From: Paucimonas lemoignei
GTDB taxonomy: Bacteria; Pseudomonadota; Gammaproteobacteria; Burkholderiales; Burkholderiaceae_D
Assembly (NCBI RefSeq): GCF_004342585.1
Contig: NZ_SLZQ01000018.1
Location: 1 to 64,000 of the forward strand
Reading direction: 5' to 3'
Length of the DNA: 64,000 bases
The first letter of the stretch is position 1. Each line of letters begins with the position of its first letter. The position numbers and the translations under genes were made by a program. The notes beneath the pieces are model-generated. The model worked only from the letters and a program-made list of their open reading frames with translations. It made no database searches and was not told where the DNA came from. Of this stretch, positions 44,101 through 52,250 are shown piece by piece.

Positions 44101-46425
44101 AAGCCATGCATTGGAGAGTTGCAGAATAGCTTTAGACCGTTCGTTTTTGATATCTGACAACGCGTTTTGCCAAACGTCGAAGATCTCCAAGATTTTTGGA
44201 ATCAGCCTGACGGGAATGGCATCTGCTTCGCTGATGACCCAGTCGATAAGTCGGCCCCATGCGTGGAAATCAGATGGCCACCCGAGCATGTCGGCGACGA
44301 TCAAATTGTCTACGCCCTCAACCGGGGTTTTGATGTTGCTAAGTACGTAGGGGCTCGGGATCGTGTGTTGTGCCTGAAACCAGACCAGTGCTTTTTCAAA
44401 TAACGCGTAACCGCCAAACTTAAGCAGCTGGAAAAACTCCACTTTGGCGCTCTCGAATACAGGTGTGAATGGCGGCGCCGTCAGCCACTCACGCAGCCAT
44501 TGACGTCGTAGGTTTTTGCTCGAAAGCGTACGATATCCCGCGCTCCAGCGGCCGCTATCTGTCAGCGCTTCCTGAGCAATGAGACCAACAACACGGCCTA
44601 ACAAGGGAGGCTCTCCTGCGGACTCCAATGCATTCGTCCAGTTGTCTGCAAGATCAATCAGGAGCCGGAAGAAAGTCCATTCAAAAAAAATGTCGTGCGT
44701 GAATGAAAGGGACGATCCTCCTCGCTCTTCCCGAATGATTTGATCAGCCTTAAGGGCTGTAATTTGCTCAATGGTGGAGTCTTTCAACTCCCGAGTAGGA
44801 ATGCTCTTTCCGAGATTGCGGACGCCCTTCTCGGCGATATCAATTAATGCGCGCTGTCGCTGAGGTATGGTTTCGACAACAGTATGGTGACCCGCCCGTA
44901 TCCACCAGGTGGCGATTAAATCAACTTCCGTTTGAGGCCCGGCACCCGCCGGGATTGATCGGTCAAGTACCGCAGCAAAGAATGGACGGCGCGCTATGTC
45001 TCGAACAGAAGGGTTACCGAACAGGAGTTCGCGGAGGTGTGGCTTTGATTGAGCAAGTTGCTCCGCTTCCCCGTCTGAGAACGGGCGAACAATAACATCA
45101 CCGATCCCGGTCTTCGCGTACATTGCGGTAGGAAACCATGCACGGAATGCTTCGAGGCCCTGATCGCGTGAACTTACCAGCACTTTCCAATGACTTAGGC
45201 CCGGCTCGCCGTGAATCGCATTCATAAGATCAACGATCAGACCCTGCTGATCGGGGCGGACTCGGTCAATCCCGTCGATAAAAAGAATGGGCGTTCCAGT
45301 TGATCCGATCTCCAAGAGTAATTGCACGACGTCTGGGTTCAACAATCCGAGGCTTGCTGCAAACGTGCTCCAGCCAGTTCCTGTTAGACGGTCATTCTTC
45401 AAAAAAAGGATCGGCCCAACAGCCAAGGCATTATGAGCAAAGCGTTTCAGGACAGCTGACTTGCCGCACCCTGGTAGCCCGCCGATGGACACTACCCGGT
45501 GAAGCTGGAGCTGTTTCGTAATGCCTTGCTGGAGCTCTTCACGTTCAACGTGAAAATCACCTACCGTCTCGGATACAACATTCAGTGATTCCAATGAATA
45601 TGCATTGAGACGATTAATGTCATCACCGAAACAGGGGATCACTTTGAGCCTGACCACTCCGCGCAACTGACTCAGAAGCGAGGCGCGAGTCCATTTCGTA
45701 GCCTTTCCCGATCCTTCTCGTGCAATCCGACAAAGGCGGTCGAACAGCAAAATATCGTATCCGTCCTCGTTGATAGCGATGATTTCTTGAAGGCGATTAA
45801 CCACTTCTGTTCTTAGTGCACCACCCTCTTCGAAGCCATTGAGATGAAGAGCGACGAAATGTTGATAAAAGCTGACTTCCTCGTCACAATTTGGCGAGCC
45901 AATGAGGGGCAGCAGCGCGTTTCTTAGATCCTGTTCGTCCTTTCCCGCGTTGCCTGTTGGTGAGAATCGCTGGGCGAAATCTGCGCCCGTCGTACTGGCC
46001 ATCCCCCAATCGGTTAGCCGCGTCAGGTTACGAAATGTGTCGGCTGTGACGTACTCGACGGCGAAGCCGCACTTATCGACACCCTTCGTGAAAGTCCCAA
46101 GGGCTTGGGTGTTGACCGCTGCAGAAATGATCCCGCGGAACTCTTCGTTGGACGCAGCACCGCTAATCGTTATGGATCTTTTGATTTGGAGGCTAAGAAC
46201 CCGCCTCGTACCCACGTCTTCAAATTCGACAACAAGATCATCCATAGGATTGCCATGCCCTTGCTGCTGAACAGCGACGCTCGTGACGAAACCTGCCTGC
46301 CCCGCAGCGCGTTCGCGGCGCAAGAGTTGCGCAAGGTAGTAGGCAACTACAGTGTCCTCGTAACTAAAACCTGCTCCTCCAGTCAGTTCGGTTGATGTTG
46401 GTTTGTTTTTTGATGACGAAGTCAT
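41107..46425 (-). CDS. Giant STAND NTPase with N-terminal PD-(D/E)xK-like nuclease domain (Avs-like antiphage candidate)
   Basis: 1772 residues from ATG 46425; a GTG at 46494 would add 23. Residues 1-150 look like a Cap4/DUF4297-type nuclease: GGAGFSYEDTVVAYYL with E23, then D62/D63 in NPMDDLVVEFED, then LSLQIKRS (Q80, K82) as the D...QxK core. A STAND NTPase follows with P-loop GGLPGCGKS at about 315 and Walker B ILFIDGIDRV at about 383, then a winged-helix-like SFTHDIFFEWTFF. More than 1000 residues of helical C-terminal sequence remain, the place where Avs proteins recognise phage terminase or portal. Size and order match Avs3/Avs4-type sensors. No target can be read from sequence. The gene stands alone with no partner gene overlapping it. 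Confidence 0.75.
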   Translation of the reverse strand: MTSSSKNKPTSTELTGGAGFSYEDTVVAYYLAQLLRRERAAGQAGFVTSVAVQQQGHGNPMDDLVVEFEDVGTRRVLSLQIKRSITISGAASNEEFRGIISAAVNTQALGTFTKGVDKCGFAVEYVTADTFRNLTRLTDWGMASTTGADFAQRFSPTGNAGKDEQDLRNALLPLIGSPNCDEEVSFYQHFVALHLNGFEEGGALRTEVVNRLQEIIAINEDGYDILLFDRLCRIAREGSGKATKWTRASLLSQLRGVVRLKVIPCFGDDINRLNAYSLESLNVVSETVGDFHVEREELQQGITKQLQLHRVVSIGGLPGCGKSAVLKRFAHNALAVGPILFLKNDRLTGTGWSTFAASLGLLNPDVVQLLLEIGSTGTPILFIDGIDRVRPDQQGLIVDLMNAIHGEPGLSHWKVLVSSRDQGLEAFRAWFPTAMYAKTGIGDVIVRPFSDGEAEQLAQSKPHLRELLFGNPSVRDIARRPFFAAVLDRSIPAGAGPQTEVDLIATWWIRAGHHTVVETIPQRQRALIDIAEKGVRNLGKSIPTRELKDSTIEQITALKADQIIREERGGSSLSFTHDIFFEWTFFRLLIDLADNWTNALESAGEPPLLGRVVGLIAQEALTDSGRWSAGYRTLSSKNLRRQWLREWLTAPPFTPVFESAKVEFFQLLKFGGYALFEKALVWFQAQHTIPSPYVLSNIKTPVEGVDNLIVADMLGWPSDFHAWGRLIDWVISEADAIPVRLIPKILEIFDVWQNALSDIKNERSKAILQLSNAWLVRFEKGELHDKLDGDKEEARKLSRHEDSRLGKSLRSILLRSARSYPDFAKELFKRTISDKERRAAVYADLIAFSPIMSQVDPDLVADLAEAELLEELPEDRLTRERKKREEHYKHLAALRAIPEEKRTRQQNLALHHAFFPIGGERYDLDDIGIARYNNVYFPTSALHEPFKSLFVNKSVVALRLVRNLANHATKGWRQVHSINRKEMGTPIAVLIDFPWGVQQFWGDWHVYNWGLGQLSPNPLACAFLALSYWAFKEIEGGRSASDVIKDIVEGNECYAVLGIALLLTLETWDTTETTLSVAACQRLWRHDTARFVQEPSKDIDLLGFGFLSRLTGEKAEAKEFLDQRKCRKREIRQLAMFFALSGDKVISEKFKTALARFPNELPYELEEQKLDDVYTAFLKEEAERWAGLGDRNNFKQTQYDATSVAITYESPQPLTAKEQKRLEESSTSLKGFNIVGWAVQSLEANKIAAGWSLDEAVTHAKSIDRKFEFDERDDGASSPQSVIASVAACVIRFGDSQSDDYEWAWDVMARIEAMNEPQDVYGGSAIPWHPTTRLVIALHHDRRSNLPRPDSVERLLKLTLYPLDSVSELAFDALFFDKDEHVRWVAAQLAVRLCIVHRAEFKEDGWDQAPNRKARMDSLSAALTALKKKKSGPMPKLPPAWVKESASRKKEAAEEFWQLPSVFFNAQTASKLLTKLPFETWMVSDSYRPMLEPFLLDLVNWTTESLMPSWDPERRSDEKRTDLFEWNSSIGDILARVIPFVLLDVARDTFIKPFLADNEQALSILARFSDMVVRRHICDATSIPENAIPVLDECVSRLLNDPTFEPNGWRAGEVNGHAMPEMIAALLFVNVEKTASGAARYANGDWSEIETVMPIINRVIRHVGWSSFVMGKFLDLCERAGRAYPLSKFGKQVNAALSAIGNAEKGWAGTMLPARIAGIVQRQADWNFPLRLEDAQELLNVLDALIDLGDRRSAALEQTEAFRGIQGRPATI

Positions 46426-46494
46426 GGCCGATCCCAAGCTATATTGACTATTTTTAAAACCATTTCGCAAGGCAGTTTCGCGCAGCAAATCCAC

Positions 46495-46828
46495 AGTATT
46501 TTACAACCCGTCTGTTCAGACAGGATGCAGTAGATTCTGCGGCGAGCTACTCGGTAGATATGAAAGCACCGCGATCCCACTAGGCGTGGTTACCGAGCGC
46601 CTTGCCTTTCGACGCGTGGAATGAACATCAGTCCCGGATCATAACTCCGTATCTGCGTGGATTTTTTGAATGTCCGCTCTGGCCCGAATTCGACGTTCGC
46701 AAATGCCCGTTATCGGCTCTTAGCAGGCATTTAATAAGCCTCAAAAGCGGGCGATTGGAAGCGATTAATGAGTAGGCTAACCCGCATGACGCGTCGGTGT
46801 CGAACTGCAGGCTAGGCAGTGGCTATGA
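46495..46828. other. Intergenic region before the STAND gene, with palindrome and repeat copy
   Basis: Contains GTCTGTTCAGAC (46510-46521), a 5-bp dyad with a 2-bp centre just before the possible GTG start of the STAND gene. It also holds a degenerate dispersed repeat copy, GTCCGCTCTGGCCCGAATTC at 46672-46691. No gene is seen. Confidence 0.45.
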
Positions 46829-47146
46829 CTAACAGCCACCATAATTCTTTCTTCCACTTTTTGTAATGGTGTATGTGCCACCTCTCGGACCAACAAAACA
46901 GCCAGGAGGTAGGCCGCGCGATTGTGTCGTGTACTGCTGAGGTGTTACCGTTGACTGATTGTTGATGGTTGGGTCAGAAACTTGCCTTGGTGGGACGGAT
47001 CGTTGCCCTCCTCTATGACAGTGGTATTCCCCTGTTTTTCTATTGGTATGACAGCCTTCCCCATTCAACCCGCCTGGATGAGCCAGAGCGGCAGCGCCGA
47101 AAAGTGTTGAAAGCGCCATCATTAAGAGTTTTCTAAATAGGCCCAT
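46829..47146 (-). CDS. Small secreted YHYH-type protein
   Basis: 105 residues. The signal peptide (LLMMALSTLFGAAALA) is followed by HPGGLNGEGCHTNRKTGEYHCHRGG, the YHYH-type Cys/His motif found in small secreted proteins. The C-terminus GPRGGTYTITKSGRKNYGGC resembles the short GGTYTITKSGKKNY repeat seen in phage and bacterial proteins. It may bind metal or be held by disulfides. Function unknown; could be a passenger in the accessory island. Confidence 0.65.
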   Translation of the reverse strand: MGLFRKLLMMALSTLFGAAALAHPGGLNGEGCHTNRKTGEYHCHRGGQRSVPPRQVSDPTINNQSTVTPQQYTTQSRGLPPGCFVGPRGGTYTITKSGRKNYGGC

Positions 47147-47170
47147 ATCAATACTTAGGTGTCCGCTCGA

Positions 47171-47482
47171 TCATTTTTTGCCAAAGATGTAACCAACCAG
47201 CGTTCCGAAGAGAACACCGAGCGACGTGTCGAACTTTCCTAGGTAACTCAGGAGCGCGGATGCGATGACCACGATGACGATAATTCCAGCTTGAAGCCAT
47301 TTCTCGAAAGCTGCGTGGCTAGTGGTCTTTTCGAGTGTAGCCTTCTTGACGTCTTCAACGATGCTTAAGATACGCGAGGCGATATCGTGGCCTTGCTGCG
47401 ACTGAAGGTAGTTGAGTAGTGGTTGGAGATCGTTATCTCCTTTTCCCTCGCCTCGATCAATCGGTACGACTTCTCTATTCAT
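47171..47482 (-). CDS. Small membrane protein with C-terminal hairpin
   Basis: 103 residues. A charged N-terminal half (to about residue 62) is followed by two hydrophobic segments (AGIIVIVVIASALLSYLG and LGVLFGTLVGYIFG). No family is recognised. It lies 24 bp before the YHYH-type gene in the same orientation, so the two may be one transcript. Such small two-TM proteins occur in phage-defence loci and prophages, but nothing here assigns a role. Confidence 0.55.
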   Translation of the reverse strand: MNREVVPIDRGEGKGDNDLQPLLNYLQSQQGHDIASRILSIVEDVKKATLEKTTSHAAFEKWLQAGIIVIVVIASALLSYLGKFDTSLGVLFGTLVGYIFGKK

Positions 47483-47576
47483 GTGTGCGCCTCGCTGCCC
47501 AATGTGGATTCCTAATGATTGAGTTCACCGACCTGCCCAATGTATCGCTTAGGCGCAGTCGAATGAAACGTTAGGA

Positions 47577-48170
47577 CTATGGCCAATTGGAAATTGCTGT
47601 GAACTCGTTTCCGTCGCCTGTAGTTACTGTGAAATAGGAATTTATCGCTCGCGGAGTTGGCCAACCGGTTTCACTATACCCCCCTCTATTAGTCGCACTA
47701 CCCCAATCGAACTTGCTGCCGCAGCCGCCTATTTCATGAAGCCAAGCCGCGAAGGATTTCGACGTCATCGCGGGTACGGATAGGAGAAACGTTTTGAAAT
47801 TCTTGGGCTCAATGACGACAGGAAACTTGGGATCGACTGGCCCGTCTATACTTATTGGACCGAAACCAGAAACGGGACCGGCTGGAGAAAGCGTCATGGA
47901 GAAAATATCTTTGACAGTTACTGGCTGCGACGAGGAATTAAACACATTGACGCGCCAGAACGTATATACGATCGTTGGTCCTCCATCAATACAAACTACC
48001 TTTTCGACTCGTTTCGACGGTATGTCGCTGGGCCGCGCCTCGATCTTCAAGGCTTCGTGATTAAGAGTGTTCGCTTTTCGGGCCTCATATCCCTGCCAGA
48101 AGGTAGCAAGTAAGGCGACAACGCTGATAACCAATGCTAGGCGAGATTCTGTGAGCTTGAATGTGGGCAT
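47577..48170 (-). CDS. Membrane-anchored periplasmic protein of unknown function
   Basis: 197 residues with one N-terminal transmembrane anchor (LALVISVVALLATFWQGYEA) and a beta-rich remainder (YTFWRVNVFNSSSQPVTVKDI, NSYFTVTTGDGNEFTAISNW) compatible with an Ig-like fold. No family is recognised. It lies 94 bp upstream of the 47171 gene on the same strand. Confidence 0.55.
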   Translation of the reverse strand: MPTFKLTESRLALVISVVALLATFWQGYEARKANTLNHEALKIEARPSDIPSKRVEKVVCIDGGPTIVYTFWRVNVFNSSSQPVTVKDIFSMTLSPAGPVSGFGPISIDGPVDPKFPVVIEPKNFKTFLLSVPAMTSKSFAAWLHEIGGCGSKFDWGSATNRGGYSETGWPTPRAINSYFTVTTGDGNEFTAISNWP

Positions 48171-48589
48171 GAGGCAGTTCTATCTCTTACTTACATGGAC
48201 AATTAACTCGAATATGCATAATTGGCAGTCGGTATGAACTTGAAAGAGATACCTCGAAAGGTAGGGGTGCGAATAAGGTTTCACGGGAGCACTGCTCATT
48301 TACTCAAGGATAAATAAACGGCGAAATGACACTCCACGCGACGGCGTCAATATCTTGCACTAATTACAATTCCTATAGCCCATACACGGAATCCTTTTAT
48401 GTCTATTAGGCAAGATAATACCCCTGATGACGGGAAAGATTCCATCCCATAAATATGGGAGAAAATGATATGAGGGCACACCTTTTTTCCTAACTAGAGC
48501 CCGTTTAAGTGGCAAAAATGACTGTCCGTTACAAGTCGCAAAGACGTTGATGTATTAAGAGCTGTCGCTGGCACCTTAAAATTAACGCC
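48171..48589. other. Gene-free stretch, nothing recognised
   Basis: About 420 bp, AT-rich, between the divergent membrane-anchored gene and the decayed SRAP gene. No convincing coding frame, repeat copy or dyad was found; it should hold their promoters. Confidence 0.4.
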
Positions 48590-49185
48590 ATGCGATACCT
48601 TGCTCAATTCAGCGGCCGCACGGCATTTGCTGCTGCTTAGGCTGGCAGTTTAGGGAACCTCTTCGTTGGGCTGGCAGTCGACTGCCTTTTTACGGCATCG
48701 GGCCAGGCAGCTGGTCAGACGTCATGCATCGGCTCCTAGATGGTACCGAGCAGTTCGACACCATTCATTGGGGGTATCGGCCAGTTTTGGCAGTCGAAAG
48801 AGACCTACCCGAGCGCACCACAGCTCCGCTTGAAAACATCCTCGTCAAGCCGTATTACAAAGGCTTGATGGACACCGGTCGGGCAATTTTGTCAGTTGAT
48901 GCATGGTATGAGCTAGAAGACACCGGCAGGGACGCCAAACGTTGGCGGTTCCAACATCAGAGCGGCGAGCTTGCTCTTGTTGCGGTTGTGGCGCGATGGG
49001 AAGTTTATGGCCATCAGCCGCCAGGCGCTGGTTTTGCGATCGTCATGTATGGAGGCCGCCCGGCGATCTTGGCGCCCGAGGACGCGAGACAATGGCTGGA
49101 TCTCAGTTTGTCCGCTAACCGTGTAGCTTGCCTAGTGCGCGACAAAATACTGCCGGGATCTCAATTTGTGCGGACGGAGAACTGA
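48590..49185 (+). pseudogene. Decayed SRAP-domain (HMCES/YedK-like) gene
   Basis: The frame from ATG 48724 (153 residues) has SRAP features: IHWGYRPV, the Glu-containing AILSVDAWYELED, and PAILAPEDARQWLDL. SRAP proteins crosslink to abasic DNA through Cys2, with help from a Glu and a His. Here the His of the usual HxRMP motif is replaced (YGGRPAIL). A separate frame just upstream at 48590 reads MRYLAQFSG, which looks like an MCGRxLAQ start that has lost Cys2 and Gly3 and then hits a stop. The gene seems frameshifted and without two catalytic residues. A short divergent protein from 48724 may still be made. Confidence 0.55.
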
Positions 49186-49243
49186 CGGCTCGCACATAGG
49201 ATGTACTCATGATATTCGCCGGCCATTAAATCTGCTGTTGGAT

Positions 49244-49277
49244 GTCCGCTTCTAAGCCATTGCTGCCTTTCGGACCG
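49244..49277 (+). repeat. Dispersed GTCCGCTTC repeat, degenerate copy
   Basis: GTCCGCTTCTAAGCCATTGC followed by TGCCTTTCGGACC, a diverged and slightly longer copy of the family seen at 4458, 8344 and 27125. It lies in the gap between the SRAP remnant and the convergent TOPRIM gene (49186-49377), which otherwise holds nothing recognised. Confidence 0.4.
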
Positions 49278-49377
49278 TCATGGCCTAAAGGGCACGTAAT
49301 TACGAAGAACTGAATTTCAAGACAATTGCCTACACTGCTAAACCCTCGGCCAAGCTACAGTTGTGAAGCTCGAAATC

Positions 49378-51066
49378 CTAACTTCGTTCTGTCCTTGTAA
49401 GTGGCACTATTCGTCCGCTGCTCGAATCAAGACGCTCAACTGCAACTGATCGGGAAAATCCAACGTTCTGCATCCGGAGCAAAAGTTCAGCGACCTCCAC
49501 GATAGAACGCTTCTGCCCCTCGCGAGCGTCCCCCACAGGAAATGCAGGATTTGTGATAGCCAGTTCCATCAACGCTTTTCCCCACGATTCGCTTTTGCGC
49601 AGAGGTGTTAGGCCTTGTTCTTTGAACAAAGAAAACAGATCTCCGTTATTACGAACCTTCGAAGCCTGTGCAAGGAGCGCTGTCCGGGCCAAAGTCACAT
49701 CGATCACGCTTGGATTGTTCTTTTGATACTCGTGAATTGCAGTTTCGATGAGCTCGCTTGCTGAAAAATTGCCGCATTCCATATCAGGTTGCGAAATAAA
49801 GAAGCGGCCATGGAACCGTCCTTCGTCAGCTGCTTTACGTAGCATACGCAGATATTCTTCGCGATCGCCGTCAAGAACCACGACACTGAAGATGCCTAAT
49901 TTCATGTCGGCCTCCAGGGACTCGACGAAGGCTAAACCCCTGCCGCGCTTCTCCGCGACGCTACCGCTTAAATTAATTAATTGGACATGGTCAAAGCTGC
50001 CTACAGCATGCACTAGGGCACCATACTCCGTATCTCCCTCGACATAGCACCGGACTTTTACACCAAAATCGAGGCCGAGCTGGGTCAGGTAATCACGCAA
50101 GTCGCGCCTTGGCGCATCGAACACACGCTCATTCCCATATAACATTTTGCGCGCACCTGGAAACCACTGTCCCGGGCCAATTTCATCCTCTTCAGGCCAA
50201 GCTTCTGCAAACGCCTGCTCGGCTGCCCGCCGGATAGTTTCAGCCATCGCCAGGAAATACATTGCACAGCCGAGTTGCCCTTTGAGTCTTTCACGTTCCC
50301 GCCACTTCATCAGTCGCAATAACACGTGTACTGAGCGATTTTCGTCGAGGGTTTCCGCGGCAAACGCTAAATCTGAACGCATCGCGCGAAGTACGATCTT
50401 GCCACTTGCAACAAGCATGTCGCGCAAAGAATGTTCAAAATCTCCTGACGGCGGCGCACCGATGGGCTGAGGTTCGCGATCCCTGAACACGATATCGTAG
50501 GTCACTGGCTCGACAACCGCCGCGGTTTCTACTATCTGATTCCAGTAATGAAAACGCTCACCGAACTCGATGGATGATGTCCAGCGCTGAGCTCCTTCCT
50601 GCAAATGCTGGACAACGTTGGATATCCCCGGTTGATACACTAGATATTGCATGCTCGATGTACCGATTCTTAGTGTGCGCTTGACATGGTGCAGCACATA
50701 GACCCGGAAAGGATGGAATGCCAGCGAATTCTCCAGCGGGCCTTTTTCATGATTTAGGAGTGCGGACCCGTAGCCTTCCGGGCGATCGCTAATGCGGCGA
50801 AAATCACAGTAGGTATATTCAAATCCCTCGCTGACGCCCTCTATACGGCTCAATCCCCAATCATCTATAGGTCCATCGCTCATCACCAAATCTGCACGAA
50901 GCAACCCAATCTTCCAAAGACCAGTTATTTCGGCAGCGGAAAACCAACCCAACCCAAGATCCTTGGCTAATTTGGCAAGTGCCTCGGGGGTAAGCAAGCG
51001 CTGTCGCCAGTTTGCAAAGCCAAGAACGACTTCCGCGCGCATACGCTCAAGCGTAGATGCTGTCAT
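49378..51066 (-). CDS. TOPRIM-domain protein of unknown function (candidate defence effector)
   Basis: 562 residues. The C-terminal half carries a TOPRIM-like core as in OLD-family nucleases: E343 in CYVEGDTEYGALVHAV, then D399 and D401 in SVVVLDGDREE. The segment between (VQLINLSGS...DMKLGIF) fits the beta-strand order. The N-terminal 330 residues show no ATPase motif and no recognised family, unlike OLD, Gabija GajA or PARIS proteins, where the TOPRIM follows an ATPase. It may be a nuclease using another protein for control. It lies 122 bp downstream of the HExxH protease gene on the same strand, which suggests a two-gene unit carried as cargo of the recombinase module. Confidence 0.6.
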   Translation of the reverse strand: MTASTLERMRAEVVLGFANWRQRLLTPEALAKLAKDLGLGWFSAAEITGLWKIGLLRADLVMSDGPIDDWGLSRIEGVSEGFEYTYCDFRRISDRPEGYGSALLNHEKGPLENSLAFHPFRVYVLHHVKRTLRIGTSSMQYLVYQPGISNVVQHLQEGAQRWTSSIEFGERFHYWNQIVETAAVVEPVTYDIVFRDREPQPIGAPPSGDFEHSLRDMLVASGKIVLRAMRSDLAFAAETLDENRSVHVLLRLMKWRERERLKGQLGCAMYFLAMAETIRRAAEQAFAEAWPEEDEIGPGQWFPGARKMLYGNERVFDAPRRDLRDYLTQLGLDFGVKVRCYVEGDTEYGALVHAVGSFDHVQLINLSGSVAEKRGRGLAFVESLEADMKLGIFSVVVLDGDREEYLRMLRKAADEGRFHGRFFISQPDMECGNFSASELIETAIHEYQKNNPSVIDVTLARTALLAQASKVRNNGDLFSLFKEQGLTPLRKSESWGKALMELAITNPAFPVGDAREGQKRSIVEVAELLLRMQNVGFSRSVAVERLDSSSGRIVPLTRTERS

Positions 51067-51188
51067 AAAACTCCATCGAAAAAAAGGACATCAAAACTGT
51101 CCAATATCGGCCAAGAGTAGACGATCGTCATCGACGCCAGATTCAATACGCCGTGAGTGCTCAACGATAATTATTAATCGGTTTATTT

Positions 51189-52064
51189 TTATAGTTCGAA
51201 TTTAAATTCCCAGCGTTTAAATTCCTCTCTTAACCGATCTTTTCTACGTTCTCGTTCTTCGGGATCGTCCACATAACTTGTGCCTATAAGATTCAGAAAA
51301 TTCGGATGCATGCCAGCCGTGATGAATCGTTCCTCTCCCTTGATCTGAATATGAATTTCACGCATACGTTCAAAAAGCGCATCTGGCGCCATCTTGTCAT
51401 GCGGGTCATAAGCACGGTCCGTAAGTTTGGTATCAAATGCAAGCCGCTTATAAACATAGAATAGCCAAACCTCGTTCAAGTCCCCCCATAATCTATAAAA
51501 AAAAGCCGTTACGCCCGCCAGAAAAGTGAATACTCGCTGTGATGATTTTAGATATTGCCCACTGCCATCGGTATTCTTATATACGGTTTCGTAAATCCGA
51601 AGCAATGCGCGTCCTATCGCTTTGAGAATGATTTCCTGTTTGAATTTGAAAGGAACCGGTTTGGCGAACGGCACTGCGGTCAAATTGTCGATTATCTCGG
51701 ATACAGCCGAACCGAAAGTAATGAGAGTAAAAGTTATTCGCGCACCAAAATTATCAGCCCAACCTTCAATAGCTATGGAATCTGTCTTCGATTGATCCTT
51801 ATGCGACACATGTTTGTTGACATAATGAGCCAGCTCATGACCTAAGATGATCAAGCAGAACATTACGTCGTCGAGCGATTCAATTGGTTGCTGAGCGCCG
51901 AAGGTATTGAACCATAAGGTGCTGCCTTTTTCGTTGCCGGTGACCTTAGCAGGACCGTTTATGTTGGCTGTTTTATAATTTACTCTAAATTGAGCATTTG
52001 GATTAAAGAAGCCTTCAAAATCAGAAATTGCAGCCTCAATTACGCTCTCGTAAATATATTTCAT
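51189..52064 (-). CDS. HExxH metallopeptidase-like protein (candidate defence partner)
   Basis: 291 residues. A gluzincin-type zinc site is visible: H76-E77-L78-A79-H80 (GHELAHYV), with a downstream E100 in AIEGWADNFG as probable third ligand. The flanking sequence is not a named peptidase family I recognise. No signal peptide, so cytoplasmic, although an internal hydrophobic stretch (RVFTFLAGVTAFFYRLWG) is present. More AT-rich than its neighbours. It lies between a TnpC-like gene and the TOPRIM gene, all in one direction. A protease activating or cleaving the TOPRIM protein is a guess from adjacency. Confidence 0.6.
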   Translation of the reverse strand: MKYIYESVIEAAISDFEGFFNPNAQFRVNYKTANINGPAKVTGNEKGSTLWFNTFGAQQPIESLDDVMFCLIILGHELAHYVNKHVSHKDQSKTDSIAIEGWADNFGARITFTLITFGSAVSEIIDNLTAVPFAKPVPFKFKQEIILKAIGRALLRIYETVYKNTDGSGQYLKSSQRVFTFLAGVTAFFYRLWGDLNEVWLFYVYKRLAFDTKLTDRAYDPHDKMAPDALFERMREIHIQIKGEERFITAGMHPNFLNLIGTSYVDDPEERERRKDRLREEFKRWEFKFEL

Positions 52065-52250
52065 GAGGTTTTTCGAGTGTCCAAAGGGATTATTGTTGTT
52101 ATAAATATTAAACTATTCGACGTCCTAATCGAACACAAGGTAGTTGACCCGACAGAATAAGCAGCCGCTGTTTTTCGCATCTCCCATCGAGTTGGGTCGC
52201 CACTTAGTTTCGGCGATACAGTAGGGATCTACGCTTTTTGAGCAGGATTA

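Noticed and set aside
46510-46521. LexA-like SOS box before the STAND gene
   Set aside because: CTGT and ACAG are only 4 bp apart, not the 8 of a LexA site; kept only as a small dyad.
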